Assembly (NCBI GenBank): GCA_963738625.1
Contig: CAVTXH010000017.1
Span: 62,001 to 126,000 of the forward strand
Direction of reading: 5' to 3'
From: UBA7672 sp963738625
GTDB lineage: Bacteria > Pseudomonadota > Alphaproteobacteria > Caulobacterales > Hyphomonadaceae
Length of the DNA stretch: 64,000 nt
Part shown: piece by piece, positions 8,615 through 18,645 of the stretch
Layout of the letters: each line of letters starts with the position of its first letter
How positions within the stretch are numbered: the first letter of the stretch is position 1
Program-made: the position numbers and the translations under genes
The notes under the pieces: generated by a model
Databases searched by the model: none
What the model was told of the DNA's origin: nothing
The model's input: only the letters and a program-made list of their open reading frames with translations

Positions 8615-10093
8615 ATGAGGTTGCTGTCATCTGTAGCGCTATTGGCCTTGGCTGCGTGTGTGGCTGCGCCGCCCCCCGACGCTGCGCCGGCTCAACGGGC
8701 GGTTGTTGCAGCGCCAGCGCCGCTGTTGACCGTCGAGCCCTACACATTCACGGGGCCGAATGGCGTAAAGGTGGAAGCCGAGCGGGGAACATTCGAGGTT
8801 CTCGAGAACCGCAAGGATCCCAACTCGCGAAAGATCAAGATCGGCTTTGTGCGGTTCAAGTCGACGTCAGCCAACCCGGGCGATCCCATCGTCTATCTCG
8901 CGGGCGGACCGGGCGGCACGGGAACGGGCACCGCGCAGGGACCGCGCTTTCCGCTGTTCATGGCGCTGCGGGAAGTTGCCGACGTGATCGCCTACGACCA
9001 GCGCGGGACCGGTTTCTCCACGCCGACGCCGTTCTGCCGCGCCGAGCCTGCCTTCGACATGAGTGCGCCGATCACGCGGGCGAGCCTGACGGCGTTCTAT
9101 CGCGCCGGCCTGACGCGCTGCTTCGACTGGTGGGAAAGCCAGGGCATCGACATCGACGCCTACACCACGATCGAGAGCGCGCATGACATGGAAGACCTGC
9201 GCAAGGCGCTCGGCGCGCGCAAGCTGAATCTGTGGGGCATCAGCTATGGCTCGCACCTTGGCCTTGCCTTCATGAAGTATCATGGCGGCTCGGTGAACAA
9301 GGCGGTGCTGTCGGGCATCGAGGGGCTGGACCAGACGATCAAACGCCCCGCCATGACCGACAAGATGTTCGCTCACGTGCAGGAACTCATCGACGCCGAC
9401 CCGAAAGCGAAGGCGGTCTATCCCGATCTTGCCGGCATGATGCGCCGCGTCGTGGCGAGGCTGAATGCACAGCCCGCGATGGTCACGTTCACGCCGCAGG
9501 GCTCAGCCACGCCGGTGACCGTCACCTTCAACGGATATGCGCTGCAGCTGCTCGCTTCGCAGTCGATCGCCGATCCGCCGGCTATCGCCAACGTGCCGCT
9601 CGCCGTCTACGCCGCCGACAGGGGAAGTTACGAGCAGGTCGCGCGCCAAGTCTACAATTTCCGCCAGCAGCTTGTCGGCTTCCGCGGCATGCCGGATGCG
9701 ATGGACCTGGCATCCGGCGCGACAGCAGCGAGGCTGGCGCTGGTGACCAAAGAGGCAGAGACATCGCTGCTGGCCGACACGCTCAACTTCCCGATGCCGC
9801 ACATCATGGGCGTCAGGCCGCAGATCGACGCAGGCGATGCGTTTCGCGCGCCGTTCAAGTCGGACATACCGGCGCTGTTCATCTCGGCGACGCTGGACGG
9901 GCGAACCTACCCGGAGGAAGCGGCGGAAGAGATCAAGGGCTTCTCCAACAAGCGGCGGCTGATCGTGGAGAATGGCGGGCACAACATCTATGAAGCCGAC
10001 CAGCGCGTGGCCGACGCCGTGCTGGCGTTCTTCAAGGGGCAGCCGACGCCGGAGCGGATCGAGATGGCGCCGCCGAAATTCGCGACGCCCTGA
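8615..10093 (+). CDS. Alpha/beta-hydrolase lipoprotein (proline aminopeptidase/TAP-like)
   Basis: Probable secreted peptidase or esterase of the alpha/beta-hydrolase fold, 492 residues. The ATG at 8615 is preceded by GGGAGGA and starts a lipoprotein signal (lipobox LAAC). The oxyanion region YLAGGPGGTGTG, the DQRGTG motif and the nucleophile elbow GISYGS (Ser near residue 213) match the proline iminopeptidase/tripeptidyl aminopeptidase group. The C-terminal part keeps the usual Asp (FISATLDGRT) and His (ENGGHN). It is divergent from the LytS/LytTR pair and shares the repeat array, so it is a candidate target of that system. Confidence 0.85.
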   Translation: MRLLSSVALLALAACVAAPPPDAAPAQRAVVAAPAPLLTVEPYTFTGPNGVKVEAERGTFEVLENRKDPNSRKIKIGFVRFKSTSANPGDPIVYLAGGPGGTGTGTAQGPRFPLFMALREVADVIAYDQRGTGFSTPTPFCRAEPAFDMSAPITRASLTAFYRAGLTRCFDWWESQGIDIDAYTTIESAHDMEDLRKALGARKLNLWGISYGSHLGLAFMKYHGGSVNKAVLSGIEGLDQTIKRPAMTDKMFAHVQELIDADPKAKAVYPDLAGMMRRVVARLNAQPAMVTFTPQGSATPVTVTFNGYALQLLASQSIADPPAIANVPLAVYAADRGSYEQVARQVYNFRQQLVGFRGMPDAMDLASGATAARLALVTKEAETSLLADTLNFPMPHIMGVRPQIDAGDAFRAPFKSDIPALFISATLDGRTYPEEAAEEIKGFSNKRRLIVENGGHNIYEADQRVADAVLAFFKGQPTPERIEMAPPKFATP

Positions 10094-10124
10094 TCCGAAC
10101 CTCCTTCCTGAGAGATGCCCCGGA

Positions 10125-12134
10125 TCAGCCGCCGCGCCTGGTAGGGACGCGCACGCGCGCGGGCTGCTGCGACTTGCGCATGCGGCGGACGGCGCGGCGG
10201 ACGACGACGCTGAGGCGGGCGAGGCGCGTGCCGCGGACGCCGGAGGGCTTGCGCCAGCTGTCGTTGGCCTGCGGGAAGCGAAGGCTCATGCGCTCGGCGG
10301 CGCGGACGATCTCGGGCGTCGATTCATCCTCAGGCGTCGCGAACAGCTTCCACATCATCGAGCCGCGGCGGACTCGTCCGGAAAGCACCGCCACAAGAAG
10401 CGGGGCGAACATCAGCGCGCCCGCGACCGGAAGGGTCTGGAGCACGAAGTGCCAGCCGATGATGGCGGCGGCGAACAAAAGGCCGAAGCCGACGATCATG
10501 TGCGGGCGATAGTGCCTGACAAGGTCGCTCCAAGCGAAGGTATCGCGGTCGCGCACCTGCGGGCGCCAGCCGGCGTCGCGGCCGGCGAGCGTCGCGATGA
10601 TCGAGCCGGCGTGGTTGACCATCATGATCGGCGCGACGAGGGCGGTGAGAATTGCATCGGCGACGATCCGGGCGAGGAAGCGCGGATGCTTGGTCCAGCC
10701 GGGAAGCTTGCCCGCGGACCAGGCGATGACCGCCAGCCATTTCGGCGACAGCAGGATGAAAGCAGTGAGCACAAGCAGGCGCACGGCGCGCCACGGATCG
10801 TCGGCCACAGGCGAGGGAATGGCGCCGGCGTCGATTGCGGCAGGGAAGAACTTCGCCTGCAGCGCTATCAGCACGCCGGTGATGATAAGGCTGAGCCACA
10901 TCGCGCCGGAGAGATAGCCGGCAAGACCGGCGAGGATGTGGGCGCGGTTGATCCAGTCGAAGCCCTTGGCGAAGAGAATCTGTATCTGCTGGATGTTGCC
11001 CTGAGCCCACCTGCGGTCTCGCGCGGCGACATCGATGAGCGTCGGCGGCGTTTCCTCGTAGCTGCCTTCGATGTCCGGCGCGATCTCGACGCGCCAGCCG
11101 GCGCGGCGGAGAAGGGCGGCTTCGATGAAGTCGTGGCTGAGGATCGGGCCGCCGAGCGGCGCCTTGCCTGGAAGGTCGGGGAGCTTGGCGTGGCTCGCGA
11201 ACGGCTTCACGCGGATGATGGCGTTGTGGCCCCAGAAGTTGCCGGCGCCGCCGGACCACCAGGCGAGGCCCGCCCCGAACAGGCCGCCATGGGCGCGCAG
11301 GCCGAACTGCTGGCCGCGCGCAGAAACCGTGCGGGCGCTGACGATCATCGGCAGTGTCTGGATCAACGCGGTCTTGGGGCTCTGGTCCATGCGGCGGACG
11401 AGCTCGATGAGGCCGTCTGGCGTCATCAGGCTGTCGGCGTCGAGCACGGCCATGTATTCGTAGCGGCCGCCCCAGCGCTGGACGAAGTCGCCGATATTGC
11501 CCTGCTTCTTCATCCAGTTGTGTTTGCGGCGGCGATAGAAGAAAGGCTCGTGTCCGCGCCGGCGCAGCACGTCCTGGATCACGGCCTCTTCGGCTTCGGC
11601 GAGCTGCGGATCGGACGTGTCGCTGAGGAAGAAGATCTCGAAATTGTTCTGGGCGTCTCGCTCTTTGAGTGCTTCCCACATCGCTTCGGCGGCGCCGACG
11701 ACCTTCGCTGCGCGCTCGTTGTAGAGCGGAATGACGATGGCGGTGCGGGAGCGGGACTTAACTTCCGAAGGCGCGGCCTGACGCTTGGTCGAGAGGAGGA
11801 CGGAGCATCCCGCGAAGGCGGTGGCGGCGGCGGAGGTCAGCCAGAAGAAGTTAATGGCGAAGATGACGATGGCGAGCCATTCGAGCGGATTGACGCCGTC
11901 CTTGGCGAAGCCGCCGATCATCTCGCGCGTCGCCCATGAGGTGAGCGCCACCGAGCCGATGATGATCACGAGCAGGCGCCATCGGCCGTCGCTTTCGCGC
12001 GGCGGCGGCGTGCGGGCGCACGACAGCGGCTGCATCGGCATTTCGAGCGGGGACTGGGGTGGGCACCGGCTGAAGCCGGCGCTGGCGGACACGCCTGTCG
12101 GTACGGATGTGTCCATGATCAGGCGCGCGTCCAT
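10125..12134 (-). CDS. opgH: Glucans biosynthesis glucosyltransferase OpgH
   Basis: Inner-membrane GT2 glucosyltransferase that polymerises the backbone of osmoregulated periplasmic glucans. The predicted protein has 669 residues. Membrane helices flank the catalytic domain, which shows TAIVIPLYNE, the Asp-containing VLDADSLM motif, a middle SHDFIEAALLRRAGW segment and the acceptor motif RDRRWAQGN. The N-terminal 45 residues are poorly conserved, so an internal ATG (MDTS or MPMQ) may be the true start. No opgG periplasmic partner is adjacent, unlike in enterobacteria. Confidence 0.9.
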   Translation of the reverse strand: MDARLIMDTSVPTGVSASAGFSRCPPQSPLEMPMQPLSCARTPPPRESDGRWRLLVIIIGSVALTSWATREMIGGFAKDGVNPLEWLAIVIFAINFFWLTSAAATAFAGCSVLLSTKRQAAPSEVKSRSRTAIVIPLYNERAAKVVGAAEAMWEALKERDAQNNFEIFFLSDTSDPQLAEAEEAVIQDVLRRRGHEPFFYRRRKHNWMKKQGNIGDFVQRWGGRYEYMAVLDADSLMTPDGLIELVRRMDQSPKTALIQTLPMIVSARTVSARGQQFGLRAHGGLFGAGLAWWSGGAGNFWGHNAIIRVKPFASHAKLPDLPGKAPLGGPILSHDFIEAALLRRAGWRVEIAPDIEGSYEETPPTLIDVAARDRRWAQGNIQQIQILFAKGFDWINRAHILAGLAGYLSGAMWLSLIITGVLIALQAKFFPAAIDAGAIPSPVADDPWRAVRLLVLTAFILLSPKWLAVIAWSAGKLPGWTKHPRFLARIVADAILTALVAPIMMVNHAGSIIATLAGRDAGWRPQVRDRDTFAWSDLVRHYRPHMIVGFGLLFAAAIIGWHFVLQTLPVAGALMFAPLLVAVLSGRVRRGSMMWKLFATPEDESTPEIVRAAERMSLRFPQANDSWRKPSGVRGTRLARLSVVVRRAVRRMRKSQQPARVRVPTRRGG

Positions 12135-12231
12135 GTCGCGACCCCGGCGTTGGGTTGATCCTGATAGCGGGAGGCGGGCTGGGCGCCCGAGGCAACAAAC
12201 GGCAACTGCACAGCTCTGGCATCCTTGGACG

Positions 12232-12251
12232 AGACCGCCTACCGGCGGTCT
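12232..12251. other. Hairpin in the opgH upstream region
   Basis: Perfect 8-bp inverted repeat AGACCGCC-TACC-GGCGGTCT, about 100 bp upstream of opgH. No T-run follows, so it is more likely an operator or leader structure than a terminator. The rest of 12135-12411 holds no gene. Confidence 0.3.
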
Positions 12252-12411
12252 GCCGCGACCACACCCTTGAGCAAATCCCCTCAGGCGCGGCCTATTTGTG
12301 GTCTTGTCCGTCGCGTCCCGGGGGAGGCTTCTAACACAGTAAACCGCCGGGGCTCCATATCCCCCTGCGCGATTGCGGCATTTCAGGCAAAAAAGTGAGA
12401 GTTTTAAGGAG

Positions 12412-14562
12412 TTAGGGGGTGGCGTCAGCCGCCCGCGGGCCGGTTAACGCCGCTGGGCGAGAAGCTGGCGCCGCCTGCTTTTCGATCACCAGATGGCGGA
12501 TGAAGAACTCCATCATACGGGCGAGGTCGAGGCCGGTATGGCCCCGGTCGGGTCCAACCTGGACCTCGAAACTCTTGCCCGCAGTCTGCAGCGCCTTGAT
12601 GAGCTGTATGGCGTTCTTCGGGTGAACGTTGTCGTCCGAAGTCCCGTAGTAAATCAGCAGGTCGCCCTTGAGCTGGCTCGCATAGGTGAGGACGGCGGCG
12701 CGGTCGTATGCATCTTTGTCGGTCTGAGGCAGGCCCAGATAGCGCTCCGAATAAGCTGTGTCGTAGAGGCGGTAGTCCGTGACCGGCGAATTGGAGACGG
12801 CGGCCGCGACGACGTCTGGGTGGCGCATCAGCACTGTGGCGGACGAGGTGCCGCCATAAGACGTGCCGTAGATGCCGACACGCGCGCGGTCGACATAGGG
12901 GCGGCTGTAGAGCGAGCGAATCCCGGCGGCGAAATCGTCCATCTCGACGATGCCGAGCTGCTTGTAGGCCGCGTCGAGAATCTTCCGCCCCTTGCCGGAG
13001 TTGGTGCGCGCATCAAGGCGCAGCAAAAGGAACCCGTATTCGGTGATGGGGTTGGCCTGCGAGAAGGTCTCCGTCAGCCCGCCGGAGCCTGGGCCGCCAT
13101 AGACGCTGACCAGCATCGGATAGGTCTTCGAAGGGTCGAAGTCGGAGGGGAATTGCAGCGCGCCGTGCAGCGGCGTCTTTCCGTCGGCCGAAGTGAAGGT
13201 GAAGAACTCGGTGCGTCTGAGGCCAAGGCTGTCGAACTTGGATGTGTCGCTGGCGGCGATCTCGGCGACAACTTTGCCGTTGAGGTCGAGAAGGCGCGAG
13301 ACCGGCGCCGTGTCGTGCGTCTGCGCGACATCGACAAAGTGCTGGCCGTCCGGCGCGACGTCGACGCGGTGAGTGAAGGTTGGATCGGTGAGGCGCCTGT
13401 CGCCGGATCCGTTCAGCTTCACGCGGTGAAGCTGAAGCTTCATGTGATTGTCGCCGGTGCGCGCTGTGTACCACAGCAGGCCCGCCTTCTCGTCAACCTT
13501 CACGATCTCGCCGACATCGGCGTTGTGATTGGTGAGGCGCGCGAGCTGCTTGCCCAGCAGGTTGTAGAGATAGAAATTCCTGTGGTCGTTGCGCTCCGAC
13601 ACCCAGATGAAGCGCTTGCCGTCTTCCAGCAGACGCGGCGCAGTTCCGGTGGCCCAAGACTGCGGACGGCTCTCGCGCACGACGGAGCGGCAGGCGCCGG
13701 TAGTGGGCAAGCAAGCGGCGAGATCATAGATCTTTTGAAGGCGGTCGGCGCGGCGGATCAGGATTTCCGATCCGTCCTTAGTCCACTGCGCGGCCCAAGC
13801 ATAATGGCCGACAACATCGTTAGTGAAAGACTTGCCGTCGCGCACGTCCATCTTGGTGGTGACGCCGGTGTCGAGGTCGTAGACCATGAGGTCGGCGACG
13901 GGGTTGTTCGATCCAGGATGCGGATAGGCCTCGGTGAGGACGGTGGAGAGCTTCTTCGTCTGGTCGAGCTGGAGAAAATAGTCCTCCACCATGGATTCAT
14001 CGTAGCGCATCCACGCGATCTTGCGGCTGTCGGGCGACCACCAGACCGGCGAGGAGACATTGAACTCTTCGAGATAGAGGTAGGAGCCGACGCCGTTTCG
14101 GATGCGGGCCACAGCAGAGCCGTCGGTTGAGATCTGCTTTTCGTTGCTGCCGGCGACGGGCGCCACCCAGACATTGTAGTCGCGCGAGAAGGCGCGGTTC
14201 TGCCCGTCGGGCGAGGTGACGTTGGCCTCCGCGCCGCGGCCGCGAGCCAGCACGAGGCCCCCGGAGGCCGCTGTCGGCAGATGCGATTCCTCCGCGGCGC
14301 TCCTTGGCGGCGCTTCGCTGGCCTTTAGCGTCGCGAGATCGAAACGCCACCGCTTGCCGTCAAGCGAATAGTCGAAGGATTTCGAATCTTCGGCCCAGCT
14401 GGCGTTGATCGAGCCGAGCTTCACCGAGCCTGAAATCTGCGGCGACACTTTCGCCCAGTTTTCGTAGCCTGGCATGGTCAGGATGCGCGATTGCGCCAGC
14501 GCCGCGGGCGCCGCCATCGCCAGAGCCAGCCCTACAAGCCCGAACCGTTCGATCATGCGCAT
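12412..14562 (-). CDS. Dipeptidyl-peptidase IV-like S9 peptidase
   Basis: Periplasmic serine peptidase of family S9B, releasing dipeptides from peptide N-termini. The protein has 716 residues. A signal peptide (1-23) is followed by a DPP-IV beta-propeller domain to about residue 440 (MRYDESMVEDYF is typical of the family) and then the alpha/beta-hydrolase domain. The catalytic Ser sits in GIYGTSYGGTSS, the Asp in YYGTSDDNVHPKN and the His in GPDRGHTGL. An in-frame ATG two codons downstream is an equally good start. It is a single gene, divergent from the MFS gene at 14702. Confidence 0.9.
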   Translation of the reverse strand: MRMIERFGLVGLALAMAAPAALAQSRILTMPGYENWAKVSPQISGSVKLGSINASWAEDSKSFDYSLDGKRWRFDLATLKASEAPPRSAAEESHLPTAASGGLVLARGRGAEANVTSPDGQNRAFSRDYNVWVAPVAGSNEKQISTDGSAVARIRNGVGSYLYLEEFNVSSPVWWSPDSRKIAWMRYDESMVEDYFLQLDQTKKLSTVLTEAYPHPGSNNPVADLMVYDLDTGVTTKMDVRDGKSFTNDVVGHYAWAAQWTKDGSEILIRRADRLQKIYDLAACLPTTGACRSVVRESRPQSWATGTAPRLLEDGKRFIWVSERNDHRNFYLYNLLGKQLARLTNHNADVGEIVKVDEKAGLLWYTARTGDNHMKLQLHRVKLNGSGDRRLTDPTFTHRVDVAPDGQHFVDVAQTHDTAPVSRLLDLNGKVVAEIAASDTSKFDSLGLRRTEFFTFTSADGKTPLHGALQFPSDFDPSKTYPMLVSVYGGPGSGGLTETFSQANPITEYGFLLLRLDARTNSGKGRKILDAAYKQLGIVEMDDFAAGIRSLYSRPYVDRARVGIYGTSYGGTSSATVLMRHPDVVAAAVSNSPVTDYRLYDTAYSERYLGLPQTDKDAYDRAAVLTYASQLKGDLLIYYGTSDDNVHPKNAIQLIKALQTAGKSFEVQVGPDRGHTGLDLARMMEFFIRHLVIEKQAAPASRPAALTGPRAADATP

Positions 14563-14701
14563 GCTTCCTGGTGGCGGAGGCTTCCCCCGGCGCGCAGTTT
14601 TCCCTCAAATCCTGCCGCGGTCGAGGGGAGGGACGGGACTGTGATCAGGAAGTCGCCGCATCCCGCTTGAGGGGAATCGCGGGCGGGCCTATCCGGACAA
14701 G

Positions 14702-15997
14702 ATGGAGACGCCGTCAAACCAGGCTTCACGCCCCGACCGCCGAGGCGCCTTCATTCTTCTTTTCTGCTGCCTGTTCGCGGTAGGCGCCGGCAACATGATG
14801 CTGACGTCCACGGTGCTGCCGCCGCTTACGCGAGAGCTAGGCCTGCCGGACTGGACGGCGGGGGCGATTTTTTCGTTGTCCGCCGGCGTGTGGGTGGTCA
14901 CCGCGCCCTATTGGGGCAACCGGTCGAATAACTGGGGACGCAGGCCGGTCACGGCCATCGGCATGTTCGGTTTCGCCATTTCGATGCTGCTGTTCGGTGC
15001 AGTGTCGCTGGCGGCACTGCTCGGCTGGATGTCGGGATGGGTGCTGATCTTCGTGCTGTTGCTGACGGCCCGTACGCTGTTCGGTGTTTTCGGCTCGGCG
15101 ACCAATCCGGCCGCGCAGGCCTACGTCGCTGACCGCACCAGCCGCGAGGAGCGCACCGACGAGATCGCGACGCTGACATCCGGCTTCACGCTGGGTCAGG
15201 TGGCGGGCCCCGCCGCCGCTGGCGTGCTGATGGGGTTGGGCGGCCTGTTGTCGCCGACATTCGGCCTGGTCGCGCCAACCTTCGTGATCTGCATCGTCGC
15301 GGCGGTGATCGGCTGGATCGTGTTGACGAAACTGCCCGAACACCGGCCGCCGAAACAGGATGCGGGCCTTGGCAGGTCGGGAGCGAAGGGGCTTTGGCGC
15401 GATCCGGCGATACTGCCCTACCTCGTCTACGCCGTGGGACTTTCGCTGGTGACGGGCGTGCTGACGCAGACTTTCCCCTATGTGATCATGGATCGCATGC
15501 ATGTCGAAGGCACCGCCGCGGCGCAGGCGACCGCGCCGCCGATGACGATCGGCGCTATGGCGACGCTGATTGCCCAGCTGGTGCTGATACCGCGCCTCAA
15601 ACTGCCGGTACGGTCGCTGATGGTCTATGGCGCGATCATGCTGGCGTTGGCGTCGGTGTTCATGGTGTGGGCGCAGGACTTCGCGCTGTTCGCCTTCTCG
15701 CAGATGATGATCGGCTTCGGGCAGGGGCTGGCGCGGCCCGGCTTCTCCGCGGGCGCCTCGCTGGCGGCGAGCCAGGAGCAGCAGGGCGATGCCGCCGGGC
15801 TGATCACCGCCGCCAACGGCATGGGCTTCGTGGTCTCGCCCCTGTTCGGCCTGTGGATGTACCAGCACTTCTCGCCGGCTTCGCCCTTCATTTTCTGTGC
15901 GATGCTGCTGGCGGGCATGGCGGTCTACGCCTGGTTCACGGCGCAGTCGGCGCCGCCGACCAGGGAAGTCATCGCCAAGGAAACCGCGTCGGAGTGA
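14702..15997 (+). CDS. MFS transporter
   Basis: Twelve-helix major facilitator superfamily permease, 431 residues, in the inner membrane. The cytoplasmic loop 2-3 signature appears as GNRSNNWGRRPV, and a conserved FGSATNPAAQAYVADRTSREER segment follows helix 4. The overall pattern resembles drug or metabolite efflux carriers, but the substrate cannot be inferred. It stands alone, divergent from the S9 peptidase and convergent with the transglycosylase. Confidence 0.87.
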   Translation: METPSNQASRPDRRGAFILLFCCLFAVGAGNMMLTSTVLPPLTRELGLPDWTAGAIFSLSAGVWVVTAPYWGNRSNNWGRRPVTAIGMFGFAISMLLFGAVSLAALLGWMSGWVLIFVLLLTARTLFGVFGSATNPAAQAYVADRTSREERTDEIATLTSGFTLGQVAGPAAAGVLMGLGGLLSPTFGLVAPTFVICIVAAVIGWIVLTKLPEHRPPKQDAGLGRSGAKGLWRDPAILPYLVYAVGLSLVTGVLTQTFPYVIMDRMHVEGTAAAQATAPPMTIGAMATLIAQLVLIPRLKLPVRSLMVYGAIMLALASVFMVWAQDFALFAFSQMMIGFGQGLARPGFSAGASLAASQEQQGDAAGLITAANGMGFVVSPLFGLWMYQHFSPASPFIFCAMLLAGMAVYAWFTAQSAPPTREVIAKETASE

Positions 15998-16074
15998 TCG
16001 CAGCTTCGGCGCGCGAGAAGATCGCCACGGCCTGCAACCAATCGACCCGTCGCCAGCGAGCCAAACTTCAGCCT

Positions 16075-17397
16075 TCAGCTCGCTGCTGCGATCACCTTGT
16101 CTAGCATCTCGGCGGTCGGGAAGCCATCAGCGACAAGGCCTTTGTCCTTCTGGAATCCCTGCAGCGCCCGGCGGGTTCCTCGCCCGATGACGCCGTCGAC
16201 GGCGCCGGGGCTATAGCCGAGCTTGTTAAGCGCGGTCTGCAGATCCTTCGCCTGCTGCTGCGTCAGCATGACAATCTCGGTAGGCCATGGCCGCGACAGG
16301 TCTGGCCGTCCCGCGAGACGATCGGCGAGCAGGCCGACGGCGAGCGCGTAGCTGTCGGCGTTGTTGTACCTCTTGATGGCGTAGAAATTGTCGAACAACA
16401 GGAAGACGGGACCGTATGAGCCGGCAGGCAGGAAGAGCTCGGCTTCCAGCGCATCCGAATTGCCGAACTGCGGGGCGGTCGCAGGCGCAACGCCCATCGC
16501 CTTCCACGCAGCGACGGCGAGTTTGCGGCCATCGCCTAGCGAGAAATCGAACCCGGCCGGCAGCTTCGCCTCGATCGCCCACGGCTCGCCCTTCCGCCAG
16601 CCGGAGGTGGTGAGATAGTTGGCGGCCGAGGCAAGCGCATCGCCGGTGTTGGTCCAGAGGTCCTTCTTGCCGTCCATGTCGAAGTCGCGGCCGTGCTGCA
16701 GGAAGGTGGAGGGCATGAACTGCGTCTGGCCGACGGCGCCTGCCCAGGAGGCCAGGCGGAACTGGTCGCGCGTCGCCGAGCCGTTCTCGATAAGCTGCAT
16801 GACGGCGAGCAGTTCGCCCTCGTTGAAATCCTTGCGGCGCCCGGCGGCCGCCTGGCTTGCCAGCGTGCGCGGCGCATCGATGTCGCCGATGATGGCGCCG
16901 TAGCCCGACTCCATCCCCCAGATCGCCGCCACGATTTCGCGCGGCGTCGCATATGACTGCTCGATGCCGTCAAATACTGCTGCGTTCTCGGCGAGCCTCG
17001 CCTGACCGTTGGTGACGCGTGTGGGCGAGACCGCGGACTTCGCATAGTCCCAGATCGGCTTCACGAACTCGGCCTGGTTGTCGAAGGTGGCAATCTGCAC
17101 TTCCGCAGGGATCGGCTCGAGGTCCGACAGCACGGCGATGATGGCTGCGCGGTTGCGGCCGGCGGCGTCGGCTTTGCCGACGAAGGAATCGCGCCAGGCG
17201 TCGAACTGAGGATCGCCTGAGGATTTGAACGCGATAAGAGGGGCGGGCGCCCCCGCGGATGACGAGCCGGAGCCAGGGGGGCCGGATTGCTCGGGCGGGG
17301 CGGCGGGCGAACTGTCGCCTTCCTGGGTCTCGCAACCGACCAGCGCCAGGCCCATGGCGATCCCCGCGACGGCCCAGCGGAAGGTTCGAACAGCCAT
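16075..17397 (-). CDS. MltB-family lytic murein transglycosylase lipoprotein
   Basis: Cleaves peptidoglycan glycan strands with formation of 1,6-anhydro-MurNAc, in the periplasm. The ATG at 17397 (GAGGGAG upstream) starts a 440-residue lipoprotein (lipobox LVGC) with a Ser/Pro/Gly-rich linker. The SLT_2/MltB domain carries the catalytic Glu in WGMESGYGA and the GQTQFMPSTFLQHGRDFDMDG signature. A C-terminal PG_binding_1 domain follows (TALNKLGYSPGAVDGVIGRG). The 26 extra in-frame residues upstream are not needed. Confidence 0.92.
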   Translation of the reverse strand: MAVRTFRWAVAGIAMGLALVGCETQEGDSSPAAPPEQSGPPGSGSSSAGAPAPLIAFKSSGDPQFDAWRDSFVGKADAAGRNRAAIIAVLSDLEPIPAEVQIATFDNQAEFVKPIWDYAKSAVSPTRVTNGQARLAENAAVFDGIEQSYATPREIVAAIWGMESGYGAIIGDIDAPRTLASQAAAGRRKDFNEGELLAVMQLIENGSATRDQFRLASWAGAVGQTQFMPSTFLQHGRDFDMDGKKDLWTNTGDALASAANYLTTSGWRKGEPWAIEAKLPAGFDFSLGDGRKLAVAAWKAMGVAPATAPQFGNSDALEAELFLPAGSYGPVFLLFDNFYAIKRYNNADSYALAVGLLADRLAGRPDLSRPWPTEIVMLTQQQAKDLQTALNKLGYSPGAVDGVIGRGTRRALQGFQKDKGLVADGFPTAEMLDKVIAAAS

Positions 17398-17625
17398 GCC
17401 CAACTCCCTCGCTCCCGCGTCCGGCCTCCCCGGTGGCCAACACGCGAATAGATAACCCATCACAGTCTGCGGCAATCTGGCTGGTGATTTCGTGAACGAA
17501 GCCCGAACCTGATGGCGATTTCCGGTACAGATTCAGCGCTTCGCTGGTGCTATGGGCGCTGGTTGACAGGCCCCACAGGCCTCGTTAAGTCCCCCGGTCC
17601 CGCAATTCCAGACGCCGTTGGCCCC

Positions 17626-17751
17626 ATGAAAGTCAGAAGCTCACTCAAGTCGCTGAAGGGCCGCCATCGCGATTGCAAGATCGTGCGCCGCAAGGGTCGG
17701 GTTTACGTGATCAACAAGACCGACCCGCGCTTCAAGGCCAAGCAAGGCTGA
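17626..17751 (+). CDS. rpmJ: 50S ribosomal protein L36, zinc-free form
   Basis: 41-residue L36 with the alphaproteobacterial pattern MKVRSSLKSLKGRHRDCKIV...RFKAKQG. It keeps only one cysteine and so lacks the Cys3-His zinc site of the L36 C+ form. As usual in this class it stands alone and not in the spc operon. The ATG at 17626 gives the family length exactly; longer in-frame starts add an unrelated tail. Confidence 0.95.
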   Translation: MKVRSSLKSLKGRHRDCKIVRRKGRVYVINKTDPRFKAKQG

Positions 17752-17834
17752 TCTCCCGTTTTGTTGAGCCTGCCGGCGCCGCTCAGCGGTTGCTCGCGCT
17801 TGCCGATGCGGCAAGGCCTCAGCATAGTGTGGCC

Positions 17835-18515
17835 ATGAGTTTCTCCGCCCTTGTGCGCATATCCGCCAGCCTCGTTGCAGCCGCGACGCTTGCGGCCGCC
17901 TGCGGACAGCCAGCCGCGAAAGAAGTCGCCGCCGGCGCGGACAAGGACAAGCCCTCCGTCGCCGCCCAGGCTGACGCCCTGTCCGCCAAGCCCACGGGCG
18001 AGGCCAAGCCGGGCGAGGAAAAGGGCAAGGAACTCGGGAACGTTTCCCAGGAGCTTCTCGATAAGCTCAAGACCACCGACAGCGACGCGGAGGCCGCCCG
18101 GCTCGAGGAAGAGATCTGGGACGCCTGGTTGGTCTCCGGCTCCGGCACCGTCGACATCCTGATGAAGCGCGGGCTCGAATATCAGGAGCAGGAGGACGTC
18201 GAGGGCGCGCGCGAGATGTTCGACCGCGTCATCGCCATCCGTCCGGAATACGCCGAGGGATGGAACCGCCGCGCCCTGCTGTTCTTCAACGACGGCAAGT
18301 ATGACGAGGCGGTCGCCGATCTGGAATCGACCCTGGTCCACGAGCCACGCCATTTCGGCGCCTGGATCGGCCTGGGAATGATCTTCGAGTCGATCGAACG
18401 TCCGGAGGCCGCGCTGCTGGCCTACCGCAAGGCGCTTGAAGTGCATCCCAATGCGGCGGCGGCCAAGCAGGGCGAAAAGCGCCTGATCCGCATCGTCGAA
18501 GGCATGCCGCTCTAA
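17835..18515 (+). CDS. TPR-repeat lipoprotein
   Basis: 226-residue lipoprotein (lipobox LAAAC at residues 16-20), then a charged Lys/Ala/Glu-rich linker to about residue 75. At least three tetratricopeptide repeats follow (VDILMKRGLEYQEQEDVEGA; EYAEGWNRRALLFFNDGKYD; FGAWIGLGMIFESIERPEAA). TPRs serve as protein-protein scaffolds; the partner is unknown. It lies 83 bp after rpmJ and may share its transcript. A longer in-frame start at 17673 overlaps rpmJ and lacks a signal peptide. Confidence 0.8.
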   Translation: MSFSALVRISASLVAAATLAAACGQPAAKEVAAGADKDKPSVAAQADALSAKPTGEAKPGEEKGKELGNVSQELLDKLKTTDSDAEAARLEEEIWDAWLVSGSGTVDILMKRGLEYQEQEDVEGAREMFDRVIAIRPEYAEGWNRRALLFFNDGKYDEAVADLESTLVHEPRHFGAWIGLGMIFESIERPEAALLAYRKALEVHPNAAAAKQGEKRLIRIVEGMPL

Positions 18516-18645
18516 CTTTCCACAAGAAACTCTGCTCACAGGCTGATGCACAGGGAATCGCCGCGTGCGTCGCTGGCGTCGTTGGATGTGGTGGCGCCGC
18601 CGTCTAAACTCGGGCTTCGAAACTGGCTTTCCGGAGATGAGCATC

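Noticed and set aside
9972..11939. Open frame of 655 codons on the plus strand opposite opgH
   Set aside because: Shadow of a high-GC gene; opgH on the other strand has full glycosyltransferase motifs.
12493..14130. Open frame of 545 codons opposite the S9 peptidase
   Set aside because: No recognisable domain; the minus-strand gene has signal peptide and catalytic triad.
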